DNA of 64,000 nt. Origin: Ephydatia muelleri (taxonomy: Eukaryota; Porifera; Demospongiae; Spongillida; Spongillidae). Shown here one piece after another: positions 46,701-61,700 of the stretch. The DNA lies in NCBI GenBank assembly GCA_013339895.1, contig JABACO010000016.1, positions 3,491,767 to 3,555,766 on the forward strand, in the 5' to 3' direction. Position numbers and translations under genes: made by a program. The notes beneath the pieces were generated by a model that had not been told where the DNA came from, searched no databases, and worked only from the letters and a program-made list of their open reading frames with translations. The first letter of the stretch is position 1; every line of letters begins with the position of its first letter.

Positions 46701-49700
46701 CAAAGCAACATGATTAAATGAGGAACAATAATATACCAATAACAAACACATGCATACCTGTATCAGCAAACCTTCAGTTGGGGCAGAGTCAATAAGTTTG
46801 TTGGATAGAAATTCACGCAAGGAGGAATGGCACTGATGATGGAAATAAATATCATTGAGTACTAGCACTTCTGATCGCAAAGAAGATGAACTTTTCAGGC
46901 GGATCAGAGCTGCAGGAGAAGCTGTTTGCAGAAGCAACCATTTGCTCTGCATCAGAACCTACAAGTGAAGGTAATCATAATGACAGCCAAAGAAAAGACA
47001 TAAACCAAGTTGCAATATTACTATTAGACTTACAGCTTCACTCCAAACCTCTGACCCTTCCTTTTCAGCAACAAACGCTTCAACTGATAAGTGTGCTAGA
47101 TCCAGTACGAAGTGGTTTGTTGCTGGTTTTTCTCTGAGTTGCTGCTGCAATTCACTCATGCAGTATGTGGCCTGGAACACCACAGCAGCTGGAGTGTCAT
47201 TCTGATACCCTACAAACGCATCTGCTCTACTGAACTTCTGGCTTCTGTAACCAAAATTATCAATTTAAGAGATCAAAACAATGATGAACCTGTGGCTTAT
47301 AGTTCTTTGTGTACGCAGTGTATCCAAACAATAACATAACTTATGTAAATGTGTTTTTATATTCTAAAGCTGAAATAAAAAGTGATGTAGGTACATTATA
47401 AAGTGAAGTTCTCTTCATTTTATTTTCTCATGGAAATATATAAAAAGAAGTGCATTATCATTAGCATCTTTAAATAAGGACCATGAGCTGGAGATTAAAC
47501 ATTAAGGCTTGAATATTTATGAGCATTCAGCACAAGCTTAGATGTGTGATGCATGCATACTTAAGGTGAAAAAAAATGCAAAAGGTGATGACACCATACT
47601 CTACTGTTATTTTCAAAGTGAACAACGCACAACAGCATCACCGCCCTTGGAAAATGCAAAAATAAACACATCTCATACATGCAGTAGCAAAGAAATCAAA
47701 ATCAAATGCCCTGAATACATCACACGTAAGTACCTGTTGAGATCCTCAATGTTGCAGAACTGATCAATCCAATCATCAAATATTTCCAGAACATCATTTT
47801 GCCAATTGGTGAGAATTGACTTAGTGAGTACAAAATGCTTCTCCAGCCGATTTATCAGAGGAGTAGGAAACTTTTCATACACAGCCGCCTTTTCCGCAAT
47901 AAGGATTAATCTAAAACCATAACATGGAAATGAACAGGTTACTAGCATTAAAGATGAAAAGGGCTTAATGCTATTAAAGAGACTTTCATGGGATTAATGA
48001 TTTCAAATCACTCTATATCTTCCATTCTTACTTGAAGTTGTCATGAACTCTGCACTTCACCCTGTGAGTCTGGAGCCCTAGGTCAACATAGCGATTTCCT
48101 CCATGGTAAATGTAGTACTACAAATTAAAATATTATAAATCCTCTACTTGATGAAGCTAGTTATTTAAATTTTACCTGATTCAGTACATCATAAAGACTT
48201 TCATACAAGCTTTCCAAATTCAATAAAATCACAGTGCGACCAGTTTCCATACAGATCTTTATTTGATTAATATTCCGACAAACCTACACAGCAGGAGAAG
48301 TGTGCATACATTTAGCAAGCATGTACACTGCAACATACTTGTGTGTATTCTTTGTCTCGTGGAAAACTGCTACCAAAAAGAACAAATGGTTCCATATGAG
48401 CTAGATTCAGTGTGTCAGTTTGTTCATCAGTTTGGTCTCTGGACTTCGTTGATGAAATTTGCACAGCATCATGTAAGTAGTGGTGTAAAATGCGAAGTGC
48501 TGCGTAGTTTTCAGTCAAGAAAAGAAGGTAGCGATTTTCTCTGTGTATGGACAGACACACCAGCATGATGAAACATAACAAACAGTAGGGTCATTAAATC
48601 CAAATATTACATACCCATGCCAAGTAGTTTCTCTGGTTTTCAAGCTTGCTTTTATCAAGTCCAGCTGAGAGCATCCAGGGCTTACAATATCACGCAACTA
48701 TACAAAACCATAAAACTATGTAATCCATACATATGTACTGGCATTTGAATAAATATTGTGCACTTACAACTATCTATACAGTGTTACTCACACTTACATT
48801 GCATATCCTTAATTAATATAAGTGCAAAAGAGATGGGTTTGTTTATTTTTGAAGAGGTTGTAACATTAGAAATTTGAAAATTAATGTCCATTTTAAATTT
48901 ATCTGAGCTGGATTGACCCTGGGGCAGAATACACATGTTTGAACACCTCCTTCTTACGAGGGGAGATAGTGATGTACATGTAGCACCGTGCACTGCATGA
49001 ACACTAGGCCTGTTATTAAGATCATGTTTCAAGTTGTCAATCAATCCTTTTGTCTGAGTGAATACAACATCACGATATAGTTAAACAATACTGCCAATTC
49101 ACATACAAATTATAATTTGAGCCTATTCCTCCATTGCATACTTCCTCTCATTACATCCTAAATGCAAACAGGACACTAATATTTTTACTATGCTCTACAA
49201 AGGAGGGTGACATATTACAGTACGTAATTGCCCTCCCCTCACTTTGTAAATTAATACGACTTCAGTACACACACTGTTATTTATACCTGATCAGGAATTG
49301 AGCTATGTTGTGGATCTGCTGGAAGTGAAATTCGCTTTCGAAACACTTCAACAGGATCAAATTGTTCCAGTCCACCAAAGTTACGTCTGACAGCATGCTC
49401 CAATGACTGCCAGTTGAGTGGATGAGCATTTGACTTTGCACAGATCCAGTACAGCATTTTGACCAAACTGTAACAGTAATGGTATAATTAAATGCATACA
49501 CTGTATGTACCATACACCATACATATGCATATGAATATGAAGAAATTGATATACAAACCTGTAAAAATCTCTCAGCCCAAAGAAGTCTCGTTTTTGTTGC
49601 TTGCAGATTTCATAATATGCTTCAGACAATGGAGCAAATAATCCTTCCAGCCTCTCCCTTACACGATCATTGTCTTGATTTGAACATATCCCTCTTGCAC

Positions 49701-52700
49701 TCATAGTTAATTCATCACTAGAAGGCTCTCCTCTTGTTAGCATGACCCCTCTGTTCATTTTGGCTGGATCCAATGCCCAATTGGAGATTCCAATGAATGC
49801 CACTCTTTTTTCTCTTGCAATAATCTGCATGCAAACATGAACTAAAAGTACAACGAATTGGAATAAATAAAGCATACCTGCTGCGTATCGTCAGCTCCTT
49901 CTGTGCCATCTTCCAGAAGTGGATGCAATGCTTTCAAAGGAAGGTTTGGGGAGTCTTCTGCCAGTCCCACTTCATCCAGGACAACTACAGACACAAATTC
50001 AGCCACATTACGGTTTTGTTGGAAGTGTGAAGCAGTTTTGAACACTTCTATGACACTCTCAGGAGTAGAAAGTTGACTGCACTGGTAGGAGAACATATGA
50101 ACCTGTAGGTGGTAAGCAACAAGAATTAATATCATTGCATACATGCGTACTGCATCTCACACCTGTTTGAAGTGGCGAAGTAGAGGATGTTGCGAGGCTT
50201 TGCCTTGCATTGAAGAAGAGACTATACTCTTAGCAAGAGATTTTGAACTACCAGGCTTCCCAACCAGAAACAGTGGGATACGTAGCTCTATGCAGATAAC
50301 CATCATGAACACATTTTCTCGAAGGGCTGAGTTTCTGGCAATGTTGGGTCCAAGTAGCATTCCATCCAGAAGTACTTCTTGACACCTGAAAGAATTGCAT
50401 ATACATGTACCTTAACAAAGTACATAGACTTCAATGCAAAGATTATTCACCGTCTTTTATATGTTGGTTCTAAAACTACACCACAAGACCAGCATAACAG
50501 GCCTAAGATATGTGTCATATGCTTACGACACTGATTTTGGAAGTGAAATTACGTGTAATCATTTACAACATGTAAGTGTCATTAGTGCTACACTTTCTAA
50601 TCAATTAGCACCAGCACAAAAAATTTATACCACTTGATTTCATCTTTGAACTGCACCACTCCCCCTGGCAGGGCTAGAGGTGAGATAAACTGCTTGGAAA
50701 CACCATTTTCATAATCAGTTCTGTCTTGCAGCCTGGCGTGGTAGCATATACTTAAGGCCAGTACAAGAGAACGAGACACAGGATCGGTTAATGGCTGCAA
50801 TAAATAGTAGCAGACACAGTAACATTAGAAAATAAATGATCAAGAAAGAATTTACTTACTTCTTTGTTCTCTTTTGTTGCTTTGTCATTCATTCGTTCAC
50901 TGAATAAACCCATTTGTTCAAAGAAATACTCAAACACAATCATGCATCTCTCAACATCACGAAGGCTCACAAAACTACATTCATCCTGTGAACACAACAC
51001 AAGGCAATATAAGCAATACTGTTACTCCATCTTAGCCTTACCTCACGCTTCCTCATATATTCTTGAGACCATGCCAGCACGTTTGCAACAGAGGCAATGT
51101 GTTTAGAAAGGGCTGCTATTTTCGTGAACTACCACAAATACAATAAAGAGGTAAGTACATAGACTAAGCATGCATGTAAGATAACACACATGATTTTTGA
51201 CTATTTGTGCAACATATTCATTTTCATTTTTTTTATTCAGCTGGCCAAAGTCATAGACAAGAGGTCGCATGCTTGGAGGGAGTTCAAGAACTCGATACAC
51301 CAATTGCCGTAAAGGAATTTTTCCTGTAATAATGTTAGAGTCATCATACATGTATGCTTCCAAATGTTACTACAATATTGACTTTACCAAGCCTATCTTG
51401 TGTTTCTGTAGACTTCACATAGAAGCCTAGCCCTGCTGACTCCAGCTTCTTTATCATTTTGTCTGTGTGCCTATAAATAATGCAAAATATACTACATCAT
51501 ATATCAATGGACTTGAAAGAATTTACTTTCGGTATGGATTGCAAGCAGCAATGAATTTGAGATCTTTTGATATTGGTTTCCCATTGACTCTGTGGTCACA
51601 CATGATCTCTTTAATCAGTCCAATGGCATCTGTGGTGTTTGCTTCATCAAAAAATAGAACTGTATCAAGATTGTGAAGTCTGTTCTGTTCAGCTTGGGCT
51701 TGAGCTCTGTCAATAGCCTTTATGATGTCATCTTCAGTTGTGCCTCCATGAACCTGAAGGCATCAAATATTGTGCACATATAACATCTACTACAGCACAC
51801 AAAACTCGATGTTCTATACCTTAAGAATGAACATTGTGTTCTGAGCTGATGAGCTTTGCGCTATCAGATCACACATGTAGCGAATGAGTCTTGTCTTGCC
51901 ACAACCAGTTTCTCCCATTATAACGACTGGTATGTCACACCTATACAAATGATAAGCCACGGTATGCACACATACATGTATGCATCCTATCCAACCTGAA
52001 GCGCATCTGAATGGCGAGGATCTTGATGAGATTGTCCACAGTAAGAACATAAGACACATCAGGATCTTTGGGATTCTTCAAACCCAGTACTGTTCCTAGC
52101 TTCTGAACCATCAACTCTTTGTTCCTGAATGTGCAAAATTTGGTGGCTTAAGATTCACTTTAGACAAACATATCCTCACTGGTTCCAAGCTCTGTAATCT
52201 TCACTGAAATTAACCCCTTTTAGCTCAAGCTTAGACAGTAGGTGTACATTGATTATGGCTCTCTCTATTATATTACCATCAGCTGGGTTTATTAGATTGC
52301 CTGTAATTTTATCAACCTTGAACCCTAGAAATGTGATACTCATACGATCTTCATTAAAGAAGATGTAAGGAGAGGGACTAGAGAAAAAGCAAATCATTAA
52401 TAGTCATCAATATGTTGCCACACTACCTTTGTTCCCACTGCTTTCTCTTGCTGATTTGATAATCTTTTAGGAGGTCATTCTCACTAATTCCTCTAGCAGC
52501 AATGTCTTCCTCTCCTTGAAGGGAGGGTGTTGCGAAGTCCTAAAAAAAGGAACATATGATGCAATCAAGATAAAAGATGAAACCTATCATACACAAATGC
52601 TCTTTAAATATATTTTGTACCCAACTATCACCTTACTCCTAAGCATCCTCTTTGCACAATCCCACTCCTTGTTGCCCCCTTGCATGACCACACTCCTAAT

Positions 52701-55700
52701 AATCTCTTCACATAATCACACTTCTGTGTTGTGCACAGGACTTGCAACATCACTCAGAGGGTGTAACGTCTAGTTATCTACATATAAGGTATATGTAAAG
52801 CTTAAGGTACATGTACACTCAAGGCTCTGGACAAGGTTACTGGGCTTTCTTTCTCTGTAAACCTTGTACCAGTTTGGCATTGGTGTCAGTCAAAGTGTTA
52901 AGCCATGCACCATGAAAGGATAAATGGTGTTACAAAGGATAAAATTGTTCAACGGCAGTTCGATTTTACCATTGTAGGACAGTGGTGACTGTTCTTAATT
53001 CCTTATGATTGTAATTTAGAATTGCCTAAGTGATTGTATATGCAAGCATAACCATCAAAAATGACTGTATCTACATGCACTTACAATGCCAACATTCTTT
53101 TATGTCAATTGAAACTGGTGTTTATTTTGTTGCACCACATGTACAATATCTCAAACCGATCAATGTGAATAAATAACAATTTGTTATTCAAAGTTCATTG
53201 TGGCAGCGAAGCATTCAAAAAAGGTGTTGGCATCATTTGCGTGACATAGACAGCTAATACAAGTCTCATGATGGATATGTTTTGGTGTGAAGCATGCAGG
53301 CGCATGATGACAGAATTCGTAGCATAAGAATTACTCTGCTGCCTGGATCAATTGTTCTGATAAAAAGACTATCATTGAGGATATATGAGGAGTTGCAGGT
53401 GATATACACCATGAAATTAAATGTACTTAGCAATGTCAGCTCATGTCCGACCAACTCATTTGGTTTGGTCTGACATTGTGTCAGGCCTCATTGCACAATG
53501 TAACATGGATTATGTTGATCATTATTCAAAACTTTTCTCATGATATTATCAGTCAAACTCACAAACATCTGAATGAAATACAGTGCAGTTCATTGGTGCA
53601 TTTAACTCAATTTTTCTTGCCCTTAACTGTAGAAATGTTTATCACGATCCCGTATACAATTCCTGGGTCTCATACGAATACCAATTCCACATACATTACA
53701 ACTCACCCGGGACATCCGAATCATGAACTTCACTACAAATCCTTTCAGCCCTTTCATTCCTTCACTGGCACTGTTAACATTACACAATTCTGAATTCTGA
53801 CATGAATGAAGCTGGATGTTCAAAAACATCACAAAATTTCTGATTTCCAACCATGAGGGATTTTGCACTCCACATGCCCTAACAAATGACAACATGTATC
53901 AACCTGTTCTTCCAAACTCAGTACAGATGAAACCTACGTTAGTAGCAGGTACAGACAATCTGCAGCACTTCCCTCCACAGCTCCAGTAAATGAAAATTCA
54001 TCCAGATCATACTTTGCAATGTGGCGCCTCAGATACTGGTAAACAAGTTGAAAAGTGGAGCTACGAAACTCTTCCTCGTCCATCAGGCGCTTCTCTAGAC
54101 CTGACAACAGACCAATACACTTTCAATGATGCAACATTGTATTTACAGTTACTCCTGACTACTTTTTTGTCCACTTTTCATCAGCTGTTGTGCTTCATAC
54201 GGTGAAACACACTCAACAGTTGGGAGGAGCTCCAATAATGCCAATGCACATCTCTCAGGACAATCACTGGTCTAAAAAATAAATTGTAGTACAAGTGATG
54301 TTGTAAGGTGGCACTCCAACAGACCTGATGAAGAGGAACAGTAATTTCCACTGCACATAGTTGACTTAGATGGCATCTCCATACTGATCCATGACTATCA
54401 TAGATACCTCTCAACACCAGCAATGAGAAAAGCAGTGTATCAACCTGTCGCAAAATCTGAAACAAATGAGTTATTGAAATTTGGCAACTGTAAATGCAAT
54501 GTGTATGATGACTGATACCTTTGGAGATATATCAAAGTGAAATATGGTGGAACTAAACGATTGGTCTATGTACTCCTGAAGAAATTTTAGCACAGTGTCT
54601 GGTGTGACAATGGGTCCATGAATAGGAATGGTGACACAACTACGAGTGGAGCCCTTCAATTGTTCCAACTTTTTGGCCATTTTCCAGATATACAAAGATT
54701 TTCCCATCCCAGAACGTTTCGATTTCACAACTCTCACACAAGAACTGTGAACAAAGCATTCACAACTTTAATCAAAAAATGCCAAGTTATTTAACAATGC
54801 TAATATCATACCTTTCATGGTCAACATTACAGGCTAATTTGCCTTTAAACTGTTTCTGCGCCGGTGATGTTGTTGTAAACTTAGATTTTAAATACATGCA
54901 AAAATCAGCAATTGTATGGATTGGGGTGTACTGTTGCTGGTGGGCATGCAGCTTTGAAATAAAATGAGACCTTTCTTCACCCTCATTGGTGCAAACAATG
55001 ACCAGGCGGTAGCCTAATGGACAAATAATGCATAGTAATAATACAGAATATATATGTACAAGTGTTACTTCATGTGATGTAGCCTTGCATGTACACACAT
55101 GTAAACTGGCAAAAGTTGATTATAAATATTAACAAGTGAGTACGACCAGATATGACTACTGCATGGCATGTTGTGACATGAAGAGCACATGCAGACCAAT
55201 TAATGAACTCAAAGGTTTGCGTGACATGCAGACCAATTAATGAACTCAAAGTTTGCAATTTTGATTGGCTCATTTTCAGGAAAGAATTATCAATAGAAAC
55301 AAATAAATAACTGCGGAATTCCTGATACAAAGCTACATGTACTTGTACATGTGTATGTGTATGGTATCAAAGGTGTCAGAGTGTGCTCCAGTGATAATTT
55401 TATTATACGCTCATACAGTTATGGACTCAGGGTTGCAATTGTTCAACTACTGTTCTGTAATTTGTATCTATGACTTCAGTCACATTCAAAATTAATAACT
55501 GCACGATAATTTAGTAGTTACATGTAGCACAATGTCATACAGTATGCTACAATGCACCTGATTTTCCTTGTGTTATTTCATCTAACGTCCAGAGAGACCT
55601 GTCACACACTTGGTACGACAACTTTTCAGCATGAACAAGACAGAATATCCTCTTGAAGTCAGGGTCACCAACAGCTCTTCTCCACAACAGAGTAACCTTG

Positions 55701-58700
55701 AATAAAAATGTATATAACTACAGAATGCTGAAGATCAACCCTCAACAACACCTCTTCTTCAGTTGTTTGCTGAGTGCAAATTAGTACTTCCTCCAGAGAA
55801 GGCAACGGCATAGCTTTGTCTTCCATGTACAATGATAACACTGTCTTCAACACATTGTCTGAAAATATAAGATTTCGAAAATGTACGTAAATAAAATACA
55901 GGTATTTTGATTAGCAGAAATGAACATTTATGTGTACAAACACAGCAGATTAGGTCCCAAAATGCAACCAGCACCTATAAATTGTAAGTAGTTATTAATT
56001 GTAATAAATTTATTGTAAGTATTCACTACATATTGATAATTGTATAGAAGTAAAATTAAAAAATGACAAATTGTCAATGACATCTACATAAACATGTACA
56101 GTTCATCAATTAGCATGTGAAACTCATTGATGGTCCACAGTGTGGGTTTGTCAAAGAGGCACTTGTAGGAGACAATAAAAATGTTCCGTTCGATTTTGCC
56201 TAATACGCAAATCATTGTGCAGTGCGATCATTTGCGTATTAGGCAAAATCGAACGGAACATTTTTATTGTCTCCTACAAGTGCCTCTTTGACAAACCCAC
56301 ACTGTGGACCATCAATGAGTTTCACATGCTAATTGATGTAATTAGAGCACGCTTTTCATTCGCACGATCGATTTGATTGTTATGGACTTGCAACCACGCC
56401 AAAAACTGCAACCACGCCAAAAACTGCTTTATGTAATCTGAGTAACCTATTCATGTAGTATACACTAAAACTTTAGTACTGTACATGTCATTAGCAGTTT
56501 TCGTGACAAATTCAGTAAATGAATCCAAGCCAGACGAAAAACACTCCCAACATAAATACAAAACACGTTTTAAAAACACATACAAACAAAGCCAACATAA
56601 ATACAAAACACGTATTTTGTTGTACGCAGCAGGAACAAAATAGATGTTATGTTTTTATTGTCCCCTACTGTATGTAAACACAAATAACTTTACGTGCATT
56701 TACGATGCATATCAAAGTGCTGAAAATCAGTTCAATTGCTATTGCAAAATTACCTGGGTTTGTGATCAACAGATTTGGGCTGCCAGCCTTCAACTGCTTT
56801 GAAAATGGTCGTTGTTGTTGAACCTGAGCTCCTGTGGATTCCAAGAAGAGTTAGCACAAATATATGCAGTGAAATATATTTCAAAAATTGTAGCAAATTC
56901 TACGATCACTATTATAATTTTATTCTGAAGTGAAGACACCTATATGGAAAGATTTGTGAAATGGGATCGTTGCAGTATAAAGATCTGTCATGCCCTTTCT
57001 TACACACTGAGAATCAGACCATCTGTCACATTGCTATATGTATGAACGTCCGTCCACCAGGAGAATTTTGCGTGAACATTGGTTCCCACCCGGGAACCAC
57101 TTTCTGTGCAGTACTATTTCATTATTTGCCAAGTTATGATTATTTGAGCGATGTAAGTGTATACAGGTGCCAATGCAGTTTCTTCCCCATAACACTGAAC
57201 TCCGTGTGCTTGCTAGATGCTAAGATATGCAATAGTACATTGATCAGCTCGCGCACGTAATTTCCCGTTTGTATGGAAGGTTCCTGCGGCATGGTCCCAT
57301 TCTATTAGTTATTGTCTACTAGTGGAAAAAGCAGTGTTTGTTTTAATTACTCAAATAGCTATATAAGTGATGGTTCTTGGTTCCCCATAAATATGACAAC
57401 TATAAAGTCATCCAAACAGGCTGGAAATAGAAACTAATAGGTACATTCAGTTCCCGCGTAATTATTTACAAAAGCACATGCGCACAGAAAGAGAGAAGGG
57501 GAAAACTGCCCAGTACCTCAACAACCGTTCCATGGACTTCATCCCTCGAGGCCCAAGGTCCAAATATATCTCCCACTCGTCAGCACCCGAAAATTGAGGT
57601 GGCGTTTGCTTTTACACGATTTCCAACTTTTAGTCCTGGTGCCATTTTTAATTCAACTGGTACTCCCATGCCCTTTTTCAGATTGTATTGGTGGTTCCCG
57701 AGTAGGAATTGTGGTTCCCGCGAATAAAAATTTATAATAAAGTTAAATAGTTGGTCAGGATTGTTGAGGTATTCATTATGCATTCGCATTAAAAGCAGCA
57801 GAAATCGTGCAAACTACTATTTGCGGGAACCACGCAGGAACAAACGCTGTCCATTCGTACAATAACACCCTGAATTATGATTAGTCATACATTTCAAAAC
57901 AAGTGCTATTTTTATAATATGTGTTCGGTCCCTTTTCACGGCAATGATCCCAAATATTGAAGCTTATAATTTGAGTATCTGATACATATGTATAAACTTA
58001 GTATGATACTACTGATAATGCAATATCCATGTGAGAATGTATATGCATACATATGTCCACAAAGACGTTCATATTTACGCAGTGTAAATTGAAAGTACAA
58101 TTTACCTGAACTCAGTTCTCTCAAAAGTGAGCCCAATTCAGATAGTGTTAAGAACTCAGTAGTTGTGTGCTTCTCATCACTAGCGTTGTAAATAATGACT
58201 TCAGATGTCCTAGTGTTGCAAGGTAAAAAAAATTCATTGGAAAACCTGTTTGTATCTTATGATTAAGTACCTCGTTGTTTCAACTTGATGACACTCTGTA
58301 ATCTCCATAGTTTCACCATGAAATAGTTCTCCATCACTAGTACTTAAAAGGAAGTTTAGTGCTTCTAGTGTATTGCCTCCAAATCTCTGGGCTGCCCTTA
58401 TAGAGACTTCTTCAGAATAGCCATTCCCCATAAGTTCAATAACAGATGCATGAGATGCATCAATAGGTCTCATTGTGATCACAGACACTTCCTTTGGTTG
58501 AACAACTTCCATCTCTTGTAAATGAAACTCGTCTGTGAATTAAAAAGCAATTATGCATTGACAATGTGAACCATAATGTAAATTATACAGCTTAAACATT
58601 AATATATACCCTGTATAATCAGCAAATCTGCTGATGATGCATTATAGGCTAGCTCAGACAAACCTGCAACCTCTGGCACATCTCAGTTTAACCGAATTCA

Positions 58701-61700
58701 TTTATTGATGTGAATATGATAGCAGAAAGGAAATGGACAAGCTCATCGAGCAGATATGTATTGTTTGGTGTGCAAACAATTCGTGTCATTATCACCCTCG
58801 GTGCCTCATTAGAGTGTCACACATGACTAAGTACACATAGAATACAGTAGGGTGTCTAGTTGTTACAGTGCATAACTGGAAAGTTCTAAATTATTGTTCA
58901 ATTAGTTCTATAATATTGATGCGGTGAATGCATGTACGTCCAATGTGTATCTGCCACAGCTTTTACACAGCTCTATGTAGACACACATACAAAATATAAC
59001 ACGAAGAATAAATAAATATACAACATCGTGCAACTATACTTACCATTTATTTTGCTTTGCGATTCTGATTGTTGCTCAGTTTGATCCATTTGCTCTTCTC
59101 GTGATTCTGGATATGTTGCTTCATCATCCAACTGTGCCTCCGATTCAGTGAAGGCCATCAAGTGTTCATTGCACCAGTCTTCTGCAGCATATTTATCTTC
59201 CCCACATTGCTCTAAAGCACTCAAAACCAGCCTTGGAGGGAACCCATAGGTGGAAGTTAAATTGATAAAAGCATCTTTCACCTTTCCAGTTAACTGCTCA
59301 ATGGTGAGCCTAGAACTAGTGGGTTTTATGGCATCACTCTTGATGGCATCAAGAATCACATTTGTTTCAAATCTATTTACATTCAGAGGTCCTATTGCTG
59401 AAGGAGGCTGATGATGTGCATTCAAATTTTCATTGCCTGACAGGATAGGTTGCTTGCTGAATTCACCATGTTGTGAACACAACATTGCCTCAGTCCGCTG
59501 ATTTTCAGGAGATGCTGCTTCCATTAGAAAGTTCAGTACAGAGTCCTTAACTGCAGCTGGTGTCAGGTCCGGGGAAATGCTCTGAAGCAGCAACATTACT
59601 CCTGGCTCAACAACAGCAACACCACCATTAGCTTTCATTTTGCCTAGCTCCTTTCGCAGCTTCACCAACTGTGCTGTTGTGTAATTGTTCAGTTCATAGA
59701 ATGTTGTGCGACTCCCCTTAACCTCCTCATTCCATTTTTTCAGATCATCTTCCATTTTCCTGGCCACACCCTGGAGTTTATCAACGAGTGATTTGCTGTC
59801 TGTGCAGGGAATATCCATCCTCCATCTCAGATATTGAACATTTCCTGCTTGTTGTAAACTCAGTAGAATATCAGCAATATGGCAAATACTATGCAGAGTC
59901 TGTGGAGACAAATTTTATGTACAAGTCAAAAATAAAGACGTTGCATATAAAACTTCATGTATCAGACAGAATAAAACTCTATAATTAGATACAAAATAAG
60001 AGCATTTATAAATATGGTTATAATTTACATCATGATGACACATGTTTTCTTTTAACAATACAGTAGGCATGAAATACATGTATTTAAGCATAAAGCACAA
60101 ATAGATATAGCACACTCAGTAACCTCCACAAACTCACATCAAGAAAGAGGTCAACTTGTTTTCTCTGTTCAGTTTTGCTTCCAGTAATAAGAACTAGTTT
60201 GCTTTCAAGATCTCTTAGTTCATCCAAAGTGAAATTTTTCTTTGCAAGTTTCTTGTCATCAAGGTCCACACGAACTGCATCATGAATGTCAATACATCCT
60301 TGGTCAGATTCAATGGTAAAGTGACCATATTGCAATATATTTCTCATCAGTTCAAATGAGGTAACTTCAACACGGCCCTGTGTTGCCTTGACTGATTTGT
60401 ACCATTCTAACTCTCTGTTACAGTCTTCCTGAAATGGTACACACATATAAATATTTGTGGGGGTACAAAATGACATATATATATATATATACTACTTGTA
60501 AGTGTGAGCTACAATACAAAGCAAAGTATAAAATATAGGTGGTGGAACTAAATTGGGTAATATTAAAATATGAAATGCACAATTATTTTTTCCCTATTGA
60601 TTAATTTAATGTGCATAGAAATAACAGCTATGTTGGTTACTGTGCTATGGAACTTAACCGAATCATGTGAGGGTCACTGTGTTGCACGTTTTTAATCAAA
60701 ATCATTTGTAATCAAAAACAAAGTCACGTGATATGAATCAAAATTTTTTTAAAATCAAAAACAAAGTCACATCATACGACCACAAAACACTCCAACATCG
60801 AGTAAATCCCCTCCGCTATACCATATATTCAATGCAATTATGAAATCATAATTGCATTTGTATATGTCTTGTTTCCTGTATCGTAAGTATTTTCTGATCA
60901 CAGTCGGATGACTATCAACCTCTTGCCATTGTAATCTTTCCCCTAATTCGCATGGTAGATTGTTTAAAATTATGCAAACTTTGTGTACATACAACAACAC
61001 AAAGTATACTAATAAGTGTACACTTTTAACAAACTATTGGTACGCCTTAAAACGTGGTAAAAAGCAACATATTAATGTGCTTGCAATAGTTACGACTAAT
61101 TTGACTGCTTGCAAAATATATGGACACATAAATTATGGAATATTCACCATCAGCAGTGTTTTGTTTAAAAATATAGTTTTATGCATCCAATTCTGTTACA
61201 AACAAAAGATTCAGTGAGATAATGTGATAAACAATTCTTGGATGATATCATGGTTCTACAGCCCCCCACCAATACATTAGATACATATAAATCTCAACGC
61301 ATCACTAACCAGAAGTTTAGGGAGTTTTGGATTTGCTTCAAGTGCTTTCCAGATGGTTGTGCAGCTCTTTGACAGTGTCTCAAAACTAGCATCCAGCTTC
61401 AGTTCATAAATAAGTGACCTGTATCCAGTACCAACAATGCTAAGAGTGGAGAGCTTGTCATTAGCCAGATCTCCTTCACCAGCAGATGTCGTCAGTGAAA
61501 CATTGACAAAGCTTTGCAGATCAACGACATCTACATACAGTGTGGGGTTGTGTGTGATTGATTAAGGTATTTTAGACACCACAAACTATACCTTTTGTAA
61601 CCTCTCGAAGCCACTCTACCACATCCTGACAAGTGATAAAAGTTTCGAGGCAGCATAGTTTTTCCCTGTGCTGTCCAGTCATGAAAGACTGTAGAAACTG

